From Beroe forskalii (Eukaryota; Ctenophora; Nuda; Beroida; Beroidae), in NCBI GenBank assembly GCA_011033025.1, contig WFMF01000011.1, forward strand, positions 930,001 through 994,000: a stretch of 64,000 bases of DNA, given 5' to 3'. Position 1 is the stretch's first letter; each line of letters begins with the position of its first letter. The notes under the pieces were generated by a model. It made no database searches. It saw nothing but the letters and a program-made list of their open reading frames with translations, and had not been told where the DNA came from. The position numbers were made by a program, and so were the translations under genes. Positions 1 to 11,690 of this stretch are shown in pieces.

Positions 1-162
1 ATTTAACGAAAAAATCCCCAAATTTTCGCACCCAATAATATTTCAATGTATGAACGTTAACATGAGTAATATTGAAAAAATCCCCGTATTATTCGTAACT
101 CCAAAAGTTCGATCCTCCGAATTATACTGTCCAATATATTTAGTATCTCTCTCGTAAGGTAG
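1..162. repeat. Dispersed AT-rich repeat abutting the GPCR exon
   Basis: This stretch resembles 32150-32340. Both contain GAAAAAATCCC, a block around ACTCCCAAAA(T/G)TTCG, and end with TTCGTAAGGTAGT or TCTCGTAAGGTAGT. The similarity stops at about 162, where GPCR coding begins, so the preceding intron of the GPCR gene probably ends inside or next to this repeat. Similarity was judged by eye and the true ends are unknown. Confidence 0.45.
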
Positions 163-1100
163 TCTACGTGTTCCCGGCCTGGGTAACGTACTGCGTGAGG
201 AGCTGGATGCTGGGGCAGGGATGGTGTTGGGTGCAGGGTTTCCTTGTCTACACCCCTGGAACAGCTAACCTCCTCCTTACTCTAAGTATAACCCTCCATC
301 GTCTCGTCCTGTTCTCCTCCCCCACCCGCACTCTGAGACCACGTTCTGCAACCCTGCTCTGTGGGGTCATATGGACTGTTGGGGCTGCTGTTCCAGGTGC
401 TATCATAGGATGCTATGGCGCAGATGTGCACTTCTACTCCTATGTCGGGATTTGTCATGCTGCTATCCTCACGGAATCTACAGAGAAAGTAGCGCCCTAT
501 GTTACTCTGGTAGGGCTGTTTGTTGGACTGCCCCTGCTTGGCATCTCCCTTGCCAACCTGCTGATCTGCATTATCGCCTTCAGAAGAGCCAGCAGGAAGA
601 GGGATTGCATGAAGGGCATCACCCTCACTTTCCTACTCTCAGGGGCCTTCATTCTCAGCTGGGCACCCTTCGTAGCTCGAAGTCTGGCTGCTCTGTTAGG
701 CCTGGATCCAGGGCAAGGACTCAAGGTTCTGTCCTACACCTTCATACCCATCAATACCTTCTCTAACCCCATCCTCTACTCGCTGACTAACCAGAGGTTT
801 AGGGGGTTCGTGCTGGGTGGGTTCAGGAGTGGGGTCCAGGGGGCTTTGAGAGGGTGGGGTCGGAGGGGGCGCGGAGCTACACTTGAGGCACTACAAATCG
901 ATAGTGTTTGAATCGGAGCAGACCCTGATACCTTTACACTGGACGATTTTGATAGCTCAGTTACTCTGCTCACAGAGTCTTATCAGGGGCCACTGTGGCG
1001 GAATTATTACGCCACCCAGCTCTGTGCTTCATTCAGGGGTGACAACATGTCCATCAATTATGATGATGACGGTAATCACATGATTTTCGAAAGCTCTTGA
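163..1100 (+). CDS. Class A (rhodopsin-like) GPCR, 3' exon from TM3 onward; in-frame TGA before a coding-like tail
   Basis: This is the C-terminal part of a seven-transmembrane receptor that would signal through G proteins at the plasma membrane. The frame is open from 144, and an acceptor-like AG at 161-162 suggests an exon start at 163. Visible parts: a Trp-Cys pair at the top of TM3, TM3 ending in HRL where most class A receptors have DRY, TM4, TM5, a SWAPF motif in TM6 (family CWxP), and NPILY in TM7 (family NPxxY) followed by an amphipathic, Arg-rich helix-8 region. TM1 and TM2 must lie upstream, outside the window. The frame meets TGA at 909-911 and then stays open for 62 more codons to TGA at 1098-1100. 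That stretch is rich in Asp, Ser and Thr and resembles a GPCR tail. The ligand is unknown. It may be a functional receptor with a short tail, a read-through gene or a young pseudogene. Confidence 0.8.
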
Positions 1101-3250
1101 TTTCAAAACTCATCGTATCTTTAAAACGTTTTGAAATTTCTCCCTAAAATCATGATTTGATCGGCCTTCTCCAAAGGGACAGGAAAGAATGCTGCACCTT
1201 TGCAGCAGCCAACCAAAACATTCGAATAAATCTATGAACATTTTAGCTTTCCTGAACATTCAACATTATGAACATTTGAAGCACTGAACATTCAGAGCAA
1301 ATAACAACAAGCCCTTGCTCGATATTCTCTACACCTGAGATTGTTTTTATTGGTTTGATTTTCTGATTTTGTTTGAAGTTCCTATACCACTCGACCTCGT
1401 TTCCAAAATTTTTCAAGAAATCTCTCAATTAACTTATAGATTAAGATAAAGACTGAAATAAGTGGATCATATTTATCTATAGTTAACCTTCTTAAACTGT
1501 ATTTTCCTAGCCTCGCTGATTCGCAAGGAACTCAGGAAGATTTCACATTGACCAGTGGTTCCATGATCATGAGTAGCATGGTGAACTGGTGATGTCAAAC
1601 CACACTCGGCTCCTCAACTGTCAACCTTTGAATTGGATAAATATCTAATATCTATGCGATTTGATCAATCCGGCCTCGTATCTACCTACTTGTAAATCTA
1701 TAAATCTTTCATGGGAATGATCGCATGGATGGTTGAAATTATAAAATAAATTATCAAAATTAAAATTTATGAGTGGAGACTGGTGGGGTTGCTGAGCAGT
1801 AACTCGACGTTTTTGATCTTCCTTCCGCGTCTCATTATTAATGGGTAACCTCTTTTGATTTCCTCCCATTTACGACCTTTTAAGCTGTTGGATCTTTGGT
1901 TTTTAGATACGTTTAGCTTTTTACAAGGATTGTCATCCAAATCATCTTTAGACTTTAATATTCAGCAAAATTGATCTTAGAATTTTAGAAAAGCTAGATG
2001 ACTTCGATGATCACAAGATTTTTGCTATTCTCATAAAATACGTATTTAACAACCCTGTTGGACACCACGCGGTTTACATGAGCAACCTGGGCAGTAGGAA
2101 CTTTTAAATTTCCTCGTGAGCATAATGACTTTCGGCTGAAAGTGAACCAAAGCGAGCGCGGAAAACTGCATTTTTACCGTTACGCAATTCCTTGGTAATT
2201 TCTTCCTCCTCTGTTGTGCCTGCAGCCTGAGCTTGCACCACCCATCCTGTCTTCCTCCTGCTTTTCATTAACTTCTTAACCTACACGTTTTGCTACCTGC
2301 ATGTTTCACAAAATTCCTTCAAAAATTCTTAAAATCTTAAATCTCACTTCCTGCCATTTGCTTACTTACTTAAACTTAAATCTTAGTATTTATCTTGCAT
2401 CTTCACACAGGTGAATATTACTATTGGGTTAATGGTTGAGCGTTTAAAAGAATTTCCACATCCACCTCCAGTGTTATACGGTCACTTCCTTTCACCTTCA
2501 AGACTTTAGTTCATTACTTACCAGTACCTATAATGGATGTATGGAATACAAGCCATACCTACTAATACTTTGAACTCATGAACTCTAACTTTTTCCAAGA
2601 CTTCCACTTCCTACAAAAATTGTTCTGATAAGGATTAATTGTTGAAAGTCACTCAGATGCTGCTTTGCATGGTAGTTGGTCCCGTAGTGAGGATCAACCA
2701 TTTCCAAGTTGCGCGGTGTAAAACTATAATACATCGATCAATCGAGAGCTAAAGACGCACACTTTTCAGTGCGCGCAATTTACTTTCCATATAATTTTTG
2801 TCGAAAGAATAGTCTTTTTACGGGTTTTTATCGATCGTGATCGATCCATGTGCACACATATATTCGGAGTCACCCCCAGTCGGCATTCTTCATGTCGCGC
2901 GCGGCGGTTACACACCTGTCCCAGATTGCTGTGGCGTTTGTCCACTTTACAACCCTTGATGGGTCACGTTCTGGAGTTCTGCAGGGTACGGTCAAGGTTG
3001 CATCACTCTCCAGTTGCTGCACAAGTTAAGGGAATGGGCTAATGGTTTTGTATCCATTTAAATTTTGCAAATTATATAGATTATAGAATCAGAAGCTTGC
3101 TAGGCCCCATCTGACATCACAATGACGTCACAAAAATAATTCCAGAGGATAGCAAGCATTATTAATACCCTAGCTCTATCTCTCTACATGTCACATAGCA
3201 AGTTAGCAGTAGCTCCCTCTCCCCCGCACACACACACACACGGGTGGTGG

Positions 3251-3300
3251 AGTGATGACGTCACTATCATGGCTTATCATGGTGTTTAGTTGATGTGTCA
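3251..3300. repeat. Dispersed TGACGTCA composite element, isolated copy
   Basis: It reads GATGACGTCACTATCATGGC, then an AT-rich centre with GGTGT, then GTTGATGTGTCA. The order matches copies at 49.0-50.0 kb and 59.9-62.5 kb: TGACGTCA, a TTATCA-like block, GGTG, then TTGATGACGTCA. A more diverged copy lies at 4806-4870. Confidence 0.5.
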
Positions 3301-3654
3301 CTGTGTATAATATTTGATATATCTCCCCTCACCCCCGCATGGATGTAAGCTTGCAACAAGCAACTGGTAATGAAAAGTTTATTACAAAAGCCGTCAAATT
3401 TAATGCCACTTCCTGTGTATGTCTCTTCTGTGTAATATACAGGTATTATACCTGCATTGCATTGTTTGTATTTTGTACTTGAGTACTTGGTTTTATGACC
3501 CATTTATTGTGTGCGCATGGATCGACCGATAAAAACATGTATAAAATATAAATGCTGTATTTGCTACAGAAATTCAAAGAAGAGTTAAGTACGCGCACTG
3601 TAAAATGTCTTTATCAATCTCTTCCTCCCCACGGGTACACTGCTGACTGCCAAG

Positions 3655-3885
3655 GAGTTTCCATGTGGATAACCCCTACAGCCACACTGCAAAGGGGTTT
3701 CCATGTGGATAACCCCTACAGCCACACTGCAAAGGGGTTTACATGTGGATACCCCCTGCAGGTCACACTGCCAAGGGGTTTACATGTGGATAACCCCTGC
3801 AGGTCACACTGCCAAGGGGTTTACATGTGGATAACCCCTGCCGGTCACACTGTCAAGGGGTTTCCATGTGGATAACCCCTGCGAA
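3655..3885. repeat. 40-41 bp minisatellite, about 5.5 copies
   Basis: The unit contains CATGTGGATAACCCCT, then ACAGCCACACTGC or GCAGGTCACACTGCC, then AAGGGGTTT. The first copies carry the ACAGCC variant and later ones the GCAGGTC variant, so the array grew in blocks. The plus-strand ORF over it (HVDNP-type repeats) is a by-product of the repeat and not a gene. Confidence 0.85.
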
Positions 3886-4360
3886 CGTCTAAAAATCAGA
3901 ACATTCCAGCATATCGTAATGATATCTGTCTGAAAGTTTTCTTAAGTGCGAAGTGCCCCAATATGGATGGGCTAGGATTTTACATGTTGATGAAAACCCA
4001 TAATCTCTGTTCAACATTTCGTCTTCCCTTGAAAGAATTTTGCAGGAATAATAGAATTAATGTAAAGGAATATCATGATTTTTCTGTAGTGCCCATTACT
4101 AAGTGGGTTGTACGATAGAACGTGGTAGATTTTGGTGATCATTTCTCAATCCACATTTCCTCGTACAATTGTCTACCATCGAACTATTTCCTCTGCTTGG
4201 TGAATCTAATTGACTAGACGTGAGGGAATCCCCACTTCCTTAGGGAGGAAGTGGGTTCATCTTCCAAAAGTGGGTAGGGTAATAAAATGCTTTTTTAAGG
4301 GGAAGTGAGTTGCAATGAGTTCCTTCCCTTGCTGCTCCTAGTATACCCTGCTTGTGAAAA

Positions 4361-4433
4361 ATAGGCGGTTATTTTCAACGATATTTGGCAGCGCGCACAA
4401 TGTTAATGATGTCATATTGCAACCGCCTATTTA
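4361..4433. repeat. Short foldback element with AATAGGCGGTT ends
   Basis: AAATAGGCGGTT at the left end pairs with AACCGCCTATTT at the right end, enclosing about 45 bp with ATGTTAATGATGTCATATTG. The same AATAGGCGG word precedes TGACGTCA-type elements at 48.7, 49.0, 49.8, 50.15 and 62.3 kb, so this looks like a MITE-like unit of that family. Confidence 0.6.
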
Positions 4434-5339
4434 TATTCTGAACCTATTATATAAGAATTAGCTCCTGCACCTCAGCATCTGTTTATCATATTTGCCCTGC
4501 ATCATTTAAATCTCCCACTTCCGAGATTATAGAGCCCTACTAGTGCGCCTGAGTAGGTGATTTATGATGTCATCATTATAGCTCAAAGTAGTTAACTGTC
4601 TGAATTTCCCTGGTTAGTTCGGTTGTAATAACATCCACTTCAGACGATGTTTAGAGTGTTGCAAGGAACCAACCCACCTCTCTCGTATAATTTTATAATT
4701 CACCCCTTCCTTTTGTAATCGTCACTCATTGACCCATTCTTATACAAATCAGCTCTGATTTTAATACTCCTCGCACCACGATAAGAATGACGTCCTTGCC
4801 AGGGCTTTAGAATGGCGAATTGATGACGTTAATATCAGGCGCTAGAATGATGAATTAATTGGTGACGTTGAACCGGCTTATTCCTACTCCGGGGTGTTTA
4901 ATTATCCCATAATCCTCTAGCATATAAATTAAGCTGTGCTGAGTACGCCTATAACTACTCATAATTACTTAAAATTTAGCTGTGCCTCCTCATAATTCAC
5001 ATCTCTAAGTCCCTTGTCCCCCGCTAATACCCCCTTCACAGAGGTATGATGTATGTTGACCAATGATAAGTTTAAACACGTGACCGTGACGTATACCTTG
5101 ATCCTCATCTTACTCTTATCACTCACACACCTAATCCTTATTCTTTGTTTTATTCACCTTGCTTAGTGGTGTATCTTAACCTCCGAAGTCTGAGTGGTAT
5201 ATCAAAATAAGACACACCATAACTATTAACTATGTGTCTTCCTACTTTCATTGGTAAAACTGTTCATTTTTGAGCTGATGGGTTTGACCAATTCCAAATA
5301 TTGGGGTTTCGTGATGAAAGTTATGAAACTGTTCGACCC

Positions 5340-5455
5340 CCTCTCTTGTCGGCAGTCTGGAGGAACGCCGACAAGAGAGGTAAAGGTAAAGGTTAGGGTT
5401 ATAAAAAAGGTTGGTCGCCTAAGGAATGTCGGTTTTCCTCCAGACTGCCCCTTCT
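5340..5455. repeat. Inverted repeat (foldback)
   Basis: GGCAGTCTGGAGGA on the left is matched by TCCTCCAGACTGCC on the right, with about 75 bp between that includes a short GTAAAG/GTTAGG run. Overlapping ORFs on both strands come from this symmetry. Confidence 0.7.
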
Positions 5456-5509
5456 CAATTAAGTCGATCACAAGTATCATTTTCAAGAAACTTTTATTGA
5501 TGTCATAGT

Positions 5510-5660
5510 TACCAGTGGTTACCTGATAACTATGTCACCAAATATCCAGTGGTTACCTGGTGTCAACAGGTTACCAGTGGTTACCTGGTGTTACCAGTGG
5601 TTACCTGGTGTCACCAAGTTGCCAGTCATGGTAACCAGACAGTCATGGTAACCTGGTCAC
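5510..5660. repeat. ~20-bp tandem repeat (CCAGTGGTTACCTGGTGT)
   Basis: At least six degenerate copies of a unit around CCAGTGGTTACCTG. The unit is near-palindromic (GGTTACC and GGTAACC), so single strands could fold. Confidence 0.75.
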
Positions 5661-6704
5661 CAAGTTATAGCTGTTTATAGGAGGTATCGGTATTATGCTT
5701 CCTTATATGGCTTGTTAACAACCCCTCACATTCTTTAAACTGTCTAACTGTTCTTTATAGACTGATACCTAAGTCCTGAACCTCTCTTTATTAAACTGTT
5801 AAAGGTCATCTTGCTAATCTGATACTTGTAGGTATTTATGCATGACCAATGCTTATAGAACCCTGTCACGTTTTTATCGGTTTCTATAATAATGAATGAT
5901 ACATAGTTACTTGCCTGGGCCCTGGTCGGGTTCATATTGGTGTAAACCCTCGCCCTTCGGGTTGCGGGTCGAAACCGGATACGTATTACGTCCCTGGGAC
6001 TCATGCCCTCGGAAAGTATCCCAAAATGAATCTGATAGGCGCGTGTCTATTCGATTTCGATTTCGATCTCTGTACTTCATTGAAAGTAGCCCATTATCAA
6101 TAATGTGAATCATAAGGAAAATCTAAGATCAGTTAGAAATTGACGAAGCGATCCTTCGTTATGCCATGGTAGTGCCTTGCTAATTTTTACCAAATTTCAA
6201 ATCCTCCTGATTAATTTCATGTCAACTTTTATACCTATACGTCATTGCAGTGATGACGAATACTGTACATACATTGATCGTTGGAAATATGATCATATTT
6301 CTCCAACCTGTATTACTTCGACCTGTATTGCTCTATACTCTGTGGACTTTCTATGAGAATTATTAGCATGTATAATCGAGTATAAACTTAGTCGTAGTAT
6401 TTCTTTGTTTAAATCGTACCTGTCAAATTTAAGACAGGGTTTGCTGCATTGTTCTTATTCATGGTCGTGAGTATCAATGTAAAATCAATTCTAAAATCTA
6501 TGTTATTTGATGCGACTATTAGCATTGTTATTGTTCGAGTTACCATCGTATTTCTATTCAAATTTGCACTAAACCGTGGCTGTAATGACAGTTACAGATG
6601 GTCTGAAATAGGAAGTACGGCTCTGGAATTGACTGCAATCCACGCCCTAAGTATCTTAGTACAGATTGTCTCTCATTCATCTCACTTGTGGGACTTTAGA
6701 CAGA

Positions 6705-6815
6705 CACCTGAAAACGTACCGAATCGGTACGTTTTCAGGTTCGGCATATTTCGATATTTCAATGTAATTTGTTAACTAAAAATCGAAATCGGAAATATGC
6801 CGAGCCACACAATCT
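6705..6815. repeat. Two nested perfect or near-perfect hairpins
   Basis: CCTGAAAACGTACCGA is followed immediately by its reverse complement TCGGTACGTTTTCAGG, a loop-less palindrome of about 32 bp. An overlapping pair TCGGCATATTTC and GAAATATGCCGA brackets the next 90 bp. No gene overlaps. Confidence 0.75.
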
Positions 6816-7588
6816 AACCGAACCTAGAAACGTCCCGAGCCTGCCTAAAGTTCAGCAATTTCACTGAAGAGAACGGAAACAGAGTATAGTGCTGTCCTGA
6901 AGCACTGTGTTCCCTTCTCAAAGCAACATAATCTCTCAGTTTCTGATGAATTGAGATATCTTAGATTGGGAAATTATCCTCACTTTCAGATATTGCCAGT
7001 GTCTTCAGGGTTAAGTGTCAAAAACGCCCATCAATAAATGAATTGATTCATTTATCAATTATTGATTAGCTAACAATCTGCCTTCTCTCTCTAATCTCTT
7101 CTTGGTAAGTGACCGGTTGAGACTCGGCATGGGCAAGAAGACGACTTGCTTGGGAGATTATCTAGTTTTGCTGTTTTATTTGCTTTACCCGAATGCTTCC
7201 TATACGTAAGTATTCTGATTTAAATAATTTTGAAGTATTTGGATATATTTCTTCCCGTCACCCCCCTTACCCCCTTCCATCCCTATTCCCCTGTTCACTA
7301 TATTTTGGGAATGGGGTATATTCTCTATCAAATAAACGCAATATACGATATTGACACTTTGACATGACCTTGACTTTTGTGACTGTGTGAGTGTGCAGAG
7401 AGTGAACGCCTGTGTTTGTTTGTTTGTTTGTTTTTGATTGATAGATTTTTATTGATGACATTTATTTTTATGAACTTGAAACTTTGTGCCACTTGATTTT
7501 TTTCTGAACTAGTCAAAAACTAGATCAGATTTATCTGTTATTGGTTCAGGGAATTATTTTTGATTATTTCACGATGCATCATTTCCAG

Positions 7589-8024
7589 GCTGAGAAGCGC
7601 TCACAGCAGCGTATTAACGAAATGAGGGAGCGTTTGGAGCAGGCTAACAACACAACCAGAAGCATGCAGGTTAGTAAAGGGCCGTAATTTGAAGTGGAGC
7701 TTTTGAAACTAGCAGGGCTGCCCCCCCTCTCAGGGGCTGTTTGGCCCTCTATGAAGTCTCTTATCTATCTGACTTTAGGACCATAACATCTGAATCTGAT
7801 ATACTTATTCAATCACCTTTCATTCTGAATTCTGGGCTATCTTTATCTCTGAATTCCGGATTAAGATCCCTCACCTTCAGAACTACGTGAACTTCCTGAA
7901 GCAGTCGTACAGCACCGTGTTCGGTGACAGTACGGTGAACGGAGACACGCCCTACGGCCGACTTTCCCCCTCCTTCAAACGTGCCCCCTCCCCCGTCAAA
8001 TCTCCTAACTTCTCTTTCGACTGA
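7589..8024 (+). CDS. ODF2: Outer dense fiber protein 2 (cenexin), last two exons, separated from the rest of the gene
   Basis: ODF2 is a coiled-coil protein of mother-centriole appendages and sperm-tail outer dense fibres. Two exons are visible. 7589-7669 (27 codons, AG before and GTTAGT after) starts AEKRSQQRINEMRERLEQ and ends TTRSMQ. 7881-8024 (47 codons plus TGA) starts NYVNFLKQSYSTVFGD and ends in a Ser/Pro-rich tail. From memory, vertebrate ODF2 ends with a very similar NRSMQNYVQFLKSSYANVFGD block and a Ser-Pro-Arg tail. Both exons are in phase 0. The upstream coiled-coil exons are not next to these; they lie on the opposite strand at 39977-42922, whose last exon also ends in phase 0. 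The rest of the gene was therefore separated by an inversion, or this is a second partial copy. Confidence 0.87.
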
Positions 8025-8044
8025 TTGGCTGACAATGCACTGAT

Positions 8045-8225
8045 GTATAGAGAGGTGTGGGTACCCAAACGGGGGGTTTTCAAACAAGCTCCTTCGACAG
8101 ACTGCCATTCCACTGATATCAGAGAGGGAGCTATGCAGGGTACCCAAACGGGGGGTTTTCTAACAAGCTCCTTCGACCGGTATCATAGACTATAGTTATG
8201 GGTACCCCACCCAGGGTTTTTCTAG
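8045..8225. repeat. Three degenerate ~80-bp tandem units just after the ODF2 stop
   Basis: GGGTACCCAAACGGGGGGTT followed by TTC(A/T)AACAAGCTCCTTCGAC occurs twice, with a third, weaker copy (GGGTACCCCACCCAGGGTTT). They start about 20 bp past the stop codon and would lie in the 3' UTR. Confidence 0.75.
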
Positions 8226-8318
8226 TTCATTCGACTGAGATATTCGAAAGCGAACGAACTGTTTTATTACATATCAACAAATATATTCATCTTATCTTAT
8301 ATCGTCTCGAATATATTC

Positions 8319-8912
8319 GGTATACCTTAGTACAGAATATTTATACATCACAATATTTATACGAATTTTGATTTTTTCGTATAAATTTCATGTCGTATAA
8401 AATTTATCAAGTATAAATTATGTGTCGTACAAATTTTTCATACAACCGTATAAATTTTCCAGTCAACCGTACATTGAAACGTATTGAACAGAATGCTAGT
8501 GCTGAATATATTAGCGATGAGATTGCTAGATGCCTTAAAATTTCTCCAGGAATAGATGAAAGTAAATAGAGGAAAAGCTGTTCTTCGAACTCTGCATCCA
8601 AAGACAATATTAAAGTCTTTCACTTACTTTAAGACGCCAGAAGGAAAGTCAAATATTTTACAAGAATGGTCTGGTATCGCTAAAGCAGTGAAAAAATACG
8701 TGATACTCAAAACAAGGGATACTGATGGCTTAGTGGAGTGTGGACCCGTTCTCTTGTCTCACATTGAATAATTAATTTCAAAATTTTAACTGAATTCATC
8801 AAACCGAATTTCTTTTTTCTTGGTAGCTGATAAAATCGTATAAATTTAATGTCGTATAAATAATATCCGTATAAAATTCGTGACGTATAAATATTCTGTA
8901 CTAAGGTATTTG
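8319..8912. mobile_element. ~0.6-kb DNA element with 25-bp terminal inverted repeats
   Basis: ATACCTTAGTACAGAATA at the left end is mirrored by TATTCTGTACTAAGGTAT at the right end. Both subterminal regions carry many direct and inverted copies of CGTATAAATTT, a layout typical of hAT- or Mutator-like non-autonomous elements. The interior has one 71-codon plus-strand ORF (8556-8771) that looks protein-like but is not recognised. No clear target-site duplication was seen. Confidence 0.7.
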
Positions 8913-9668
8913 GCTTATGATGGTATTTTCTTATTTGACTGATTTCTTATTATTTGATGATGACCGGTCGGAATAAACAGATAATTGAAGGTTTTCTGGG
9001 CTTGTGAATGAATTTGTTTCCTGACCGGTACCTATATTTTGTATCATAAGATGTGATTTCTGCAATTTGTATCTTGAATCTGGAAATGGATGATGGATTG
9101 GTATAGGGTAATGGTATTGGTTATTTTCGTCAGTTTCAGGCAATAATTGTATCCTATTTCATATTTTAAATGTGCTTTTTAAGGAAGTAGTTTGTCGCAA
9201 ATATGGTAAATAATATGGTAAATAGGATGGGCACTTAATTACTTTAATTAGTGTGAAAGTAACGTTTATCAGGATCAGGAACGGCATGGGCAATAAATCA
9301 AGAAATATGTTGTTTGGATAAAATTGTATCATTTTAATCGTAATCATAGATCATTTATCACTGACGTACTATTTCTATCGGTTTCACTGTTGGTCAGTTG
9401 ATGAATTATAGAAGAATTAGGTTGATGAATTATAGAATATAGTAGATGAGGCGGATAGTCAACTGAGAGTTAGACGCTTGTATTATTTACAAATATTATT
9501 TCGTTAGAGAGACTTTATAAAAGAACAGACTTAATCAGAGACTTTTTGTAATTTGATTTAAACATTTTTATATTATTATTGAATATAAATACAAATTTAT
9601 GATGACATGGCACGTCTTGCTGAATTTGCAGGGAAGGTGATATCGGTGGCTTGTTTTTTGCCCATTGT

Positions 9669-9873
9669 TACCGTGGTGTCTCGACTTTTTGAGGCGCGTG
9701 TATTACGCTGCGCCTGGGTACTTTCTTTAACCTTAACTTAAAGTTAAAGAAAGTACCCAGGCGCGAAAGAGCGCGCAAATGTACTTTCTATGCAGCGCGC
9801 CTTTAAAGAAAGTACCAAAGCGCGGCATTGTACGCCACGCCTGAAAAGGTCGTTAGGTCGACACACCACGGTA
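9669..9873. mobile_element. GCGC-rich foldback MITE, copy 1
   Basis: The ends TACCGTGGTGTCTCGAC and GTCGACACACCACGGTA are inverted repeats. Inside are further mirrored blocks: GGTACTTTCTTTAA with TTAAAGAAAGTACC, plus CGCGC-rich arms. Related copies are at 10693-10931 and 38186-38333. Confidence 0.8.
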
Positions 9874-10692
9874 AATTCGTTTGCTTAGCTTTGACCAATG
9901 AGAGTGGGAGCTCACGACTAGCTCGCCCTCTGATTGGTCAATGCATTATCACTCTGCAAACTTTCTGCTATATCAATACGAATAAAGTTAAAACTAACTA
10001 TAGCCGCCGGTAACTCACTATTATTATTCGATTATTATTTGAGTGTGTAAGATAAAATGAAGAGTTATTATAATCCTGACAAATCTATGAGATTTCAACA
10101 GAAATTATGTTGGATCAGACAATCATGTATGAAAACGATCTGGTTTGATTTCTGTTGTCTCAGATGGCAATTAAAAAGGCACCACGTTCTGTCAGTGTTG
10201 AGAATCCGGCAGCAACGATTCATTCCATGAATTTAATTTCAACATCAAATCGCTTGATATATGTAATTGTTAACATAATTGCAAGCTGAAGCGATTCTCG
10301 GCCATGGATTGTTAAACTTAATGTGCAATTACTTCCAGAGGCATTTAATTTTACTTACTGTTAGTGTTGACAGAGGCTCTAAAGGGAGTGAATTGGAATG
10401 GGTAAAAAGATTAAACTTATCAATATCAGTAACCATAGTATTAAAAAAATAGTATGATACTTAGAGTTAGCTCAAGCTATGGAATCTAAATGTTCTACTA
10501 AATCTTAATAAATGCAATGTTTCGGTTCAAAAATGGATGTAATTGTAATGACATAATGATTATGATTTCATCGTAATTTTGAAGAAGCATTTATGTAAGC
10601 TTTAAATAGTTTTTCACTTCGTTTAATCTGATCTTTAATTTCAAAATGGTTGCATCGTTGGCAGTTGATTGTCGATCGATTGAGATAGAGAC

Positions 10693-10931
10693 GGTGGTGT
10701 CTCGACCTTTTGAGGCGCGGCGTATTAGTAATACGCCGCGCCTCAAAAGGTACTTTCAATACATTGCAACGCGCATTAAAAAAGCACCCAAGCGCGGCGT
10801 AATACTATTACGCCGCGCTTGGGTGCTTTTTTAATGCGCGTTGCAATGTATTGAAAGTACTTTGCACGAGCGAAAAACTAAAAGCACCCAGGCGCGGCAT
10901 AATACGCCGCGCCTCAAAAGGTCGAGACACC
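10693..10931. mobile_element. GCGC-rich foldback MITE, copy 2, nearly a complete palindrome
   Basis: It starts GGTGTCTCGACCTTTTGAGG and ends with the inverse CCTCAAAAGGTCGAGACACC. Two internal palindromes contain GGCGTATTAGTAATACGCC and GGCGTAATACTATTACGCC, each flanked by complementary arms. It belongs to the family of 9669-9873. Short ORFs on both strands over it are repeat shadows. Confidence 0.85.
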
Positions 10932-11189
10932 TGAGTGATACTTGTCTGACGTCGTGGCGCGAGCGCGAGGGGGTCAGGCAACGCCTGAAAAGGTGATACG
11001 GGATAAATAAGTAAGCACTAAGCGCAGCGCAAGCATCTCAAATTCAATCGATTGATGAATTTCATTTTTCAAATTCAATCGATCGACGGACGTTGGCCGT
11101 CTATTTCTTCGGCAGTGATTGGCATGGAGGGCCCGAAGGACTCTGAAGCGCAGCGCATTACGCTTGCTAAAAACGTGACTTACGCTGCT

Positions 11190-11690
11190 GTTAGTGTTAC
11201 AGCGTTACGCTGAGCTGTTACAGCGTTACGCTGAGCTGTTACAGCGTTACGCTGAGCTGTTACAGCGTTACGCGTACGCTGAGCTGTTACAGCGTTACGC
11301 TGCTGTAACAGCGTTACGCTGCTGTTACAGCGTTACGCTGCTGTTACAGAGTTACGCTGCTGTTACAGCGTTACGCTGCTGTTACAGCGTTACGCTGCTG
11401 TTATAGCGTTACGCTGCTGTTATAGCGTTACGCTGCTGTTACAGCGTTACGCTGCTGTTACAGCGTTACGCTGCTGTTGCACCGTTACGCTGCTTTAACA
11501 GCGTTTCCCTGCTGTAAGTGTAACAGCGTTTCTCTGCTGTAATAGCGTTTCCCTGCTGTAATAGCGTTTCCCTGCTGTAACAGCGTTACGCTGCTGTAAC
11601 AGCGCTACGCTGCTGTAACAGCGTTACACTGCTGTAGCACCGTTACGCTGCTGTAACACCGTTACGCCGCTGTAACGCGAACAGGGGTAT
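11190..11690. repeat. Tandem array, 21-bp units changing to 18-19-bp units
   Basis: The first units are 21 bp (GAGCTGTTACAGCGTTACGCT, open as LLQRYAE). After about 11290 the unit becomes 18-19 bp (CAGCGTTACGCTGCTGTTA), with later variants GTTTCCCTGCTGTAA. The core CAGCGTTACGCTG is close to palindromic. About 25 copies in all. The ORF over the first part is a by-product. Confidence 0.9.

Larger units (their letters stand above)
1101..7588. other. Gene-poor stretch between the GPCR and the ODF2 tail
   Basis: I see no convincing exon here. The short ORFs lack protein-like composition. The stretch holds several tandem and inverted repeats, listed separately, and otherwise AT-rich DNA. One weak candidate is an ATG at about 7118 that opens a hydrophobic, signal-peptide-like stretch ending at a GTAAGT donor near 7206. 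No matching downstream exon was found, so it is not called. Confidence 0.6.

Noticed and set aside
3552-3875. 107-codon plus-strand ORF
   Set aside because: It is mostly the 40-bp minisatellite; no domain or splice context.
7118-7206. Signal-peptide-like exon ending at GTAAGT
   Set aside because: No in-phase downstream exon was found before ODF2, so a chance hydrophobic stretch is as likely.
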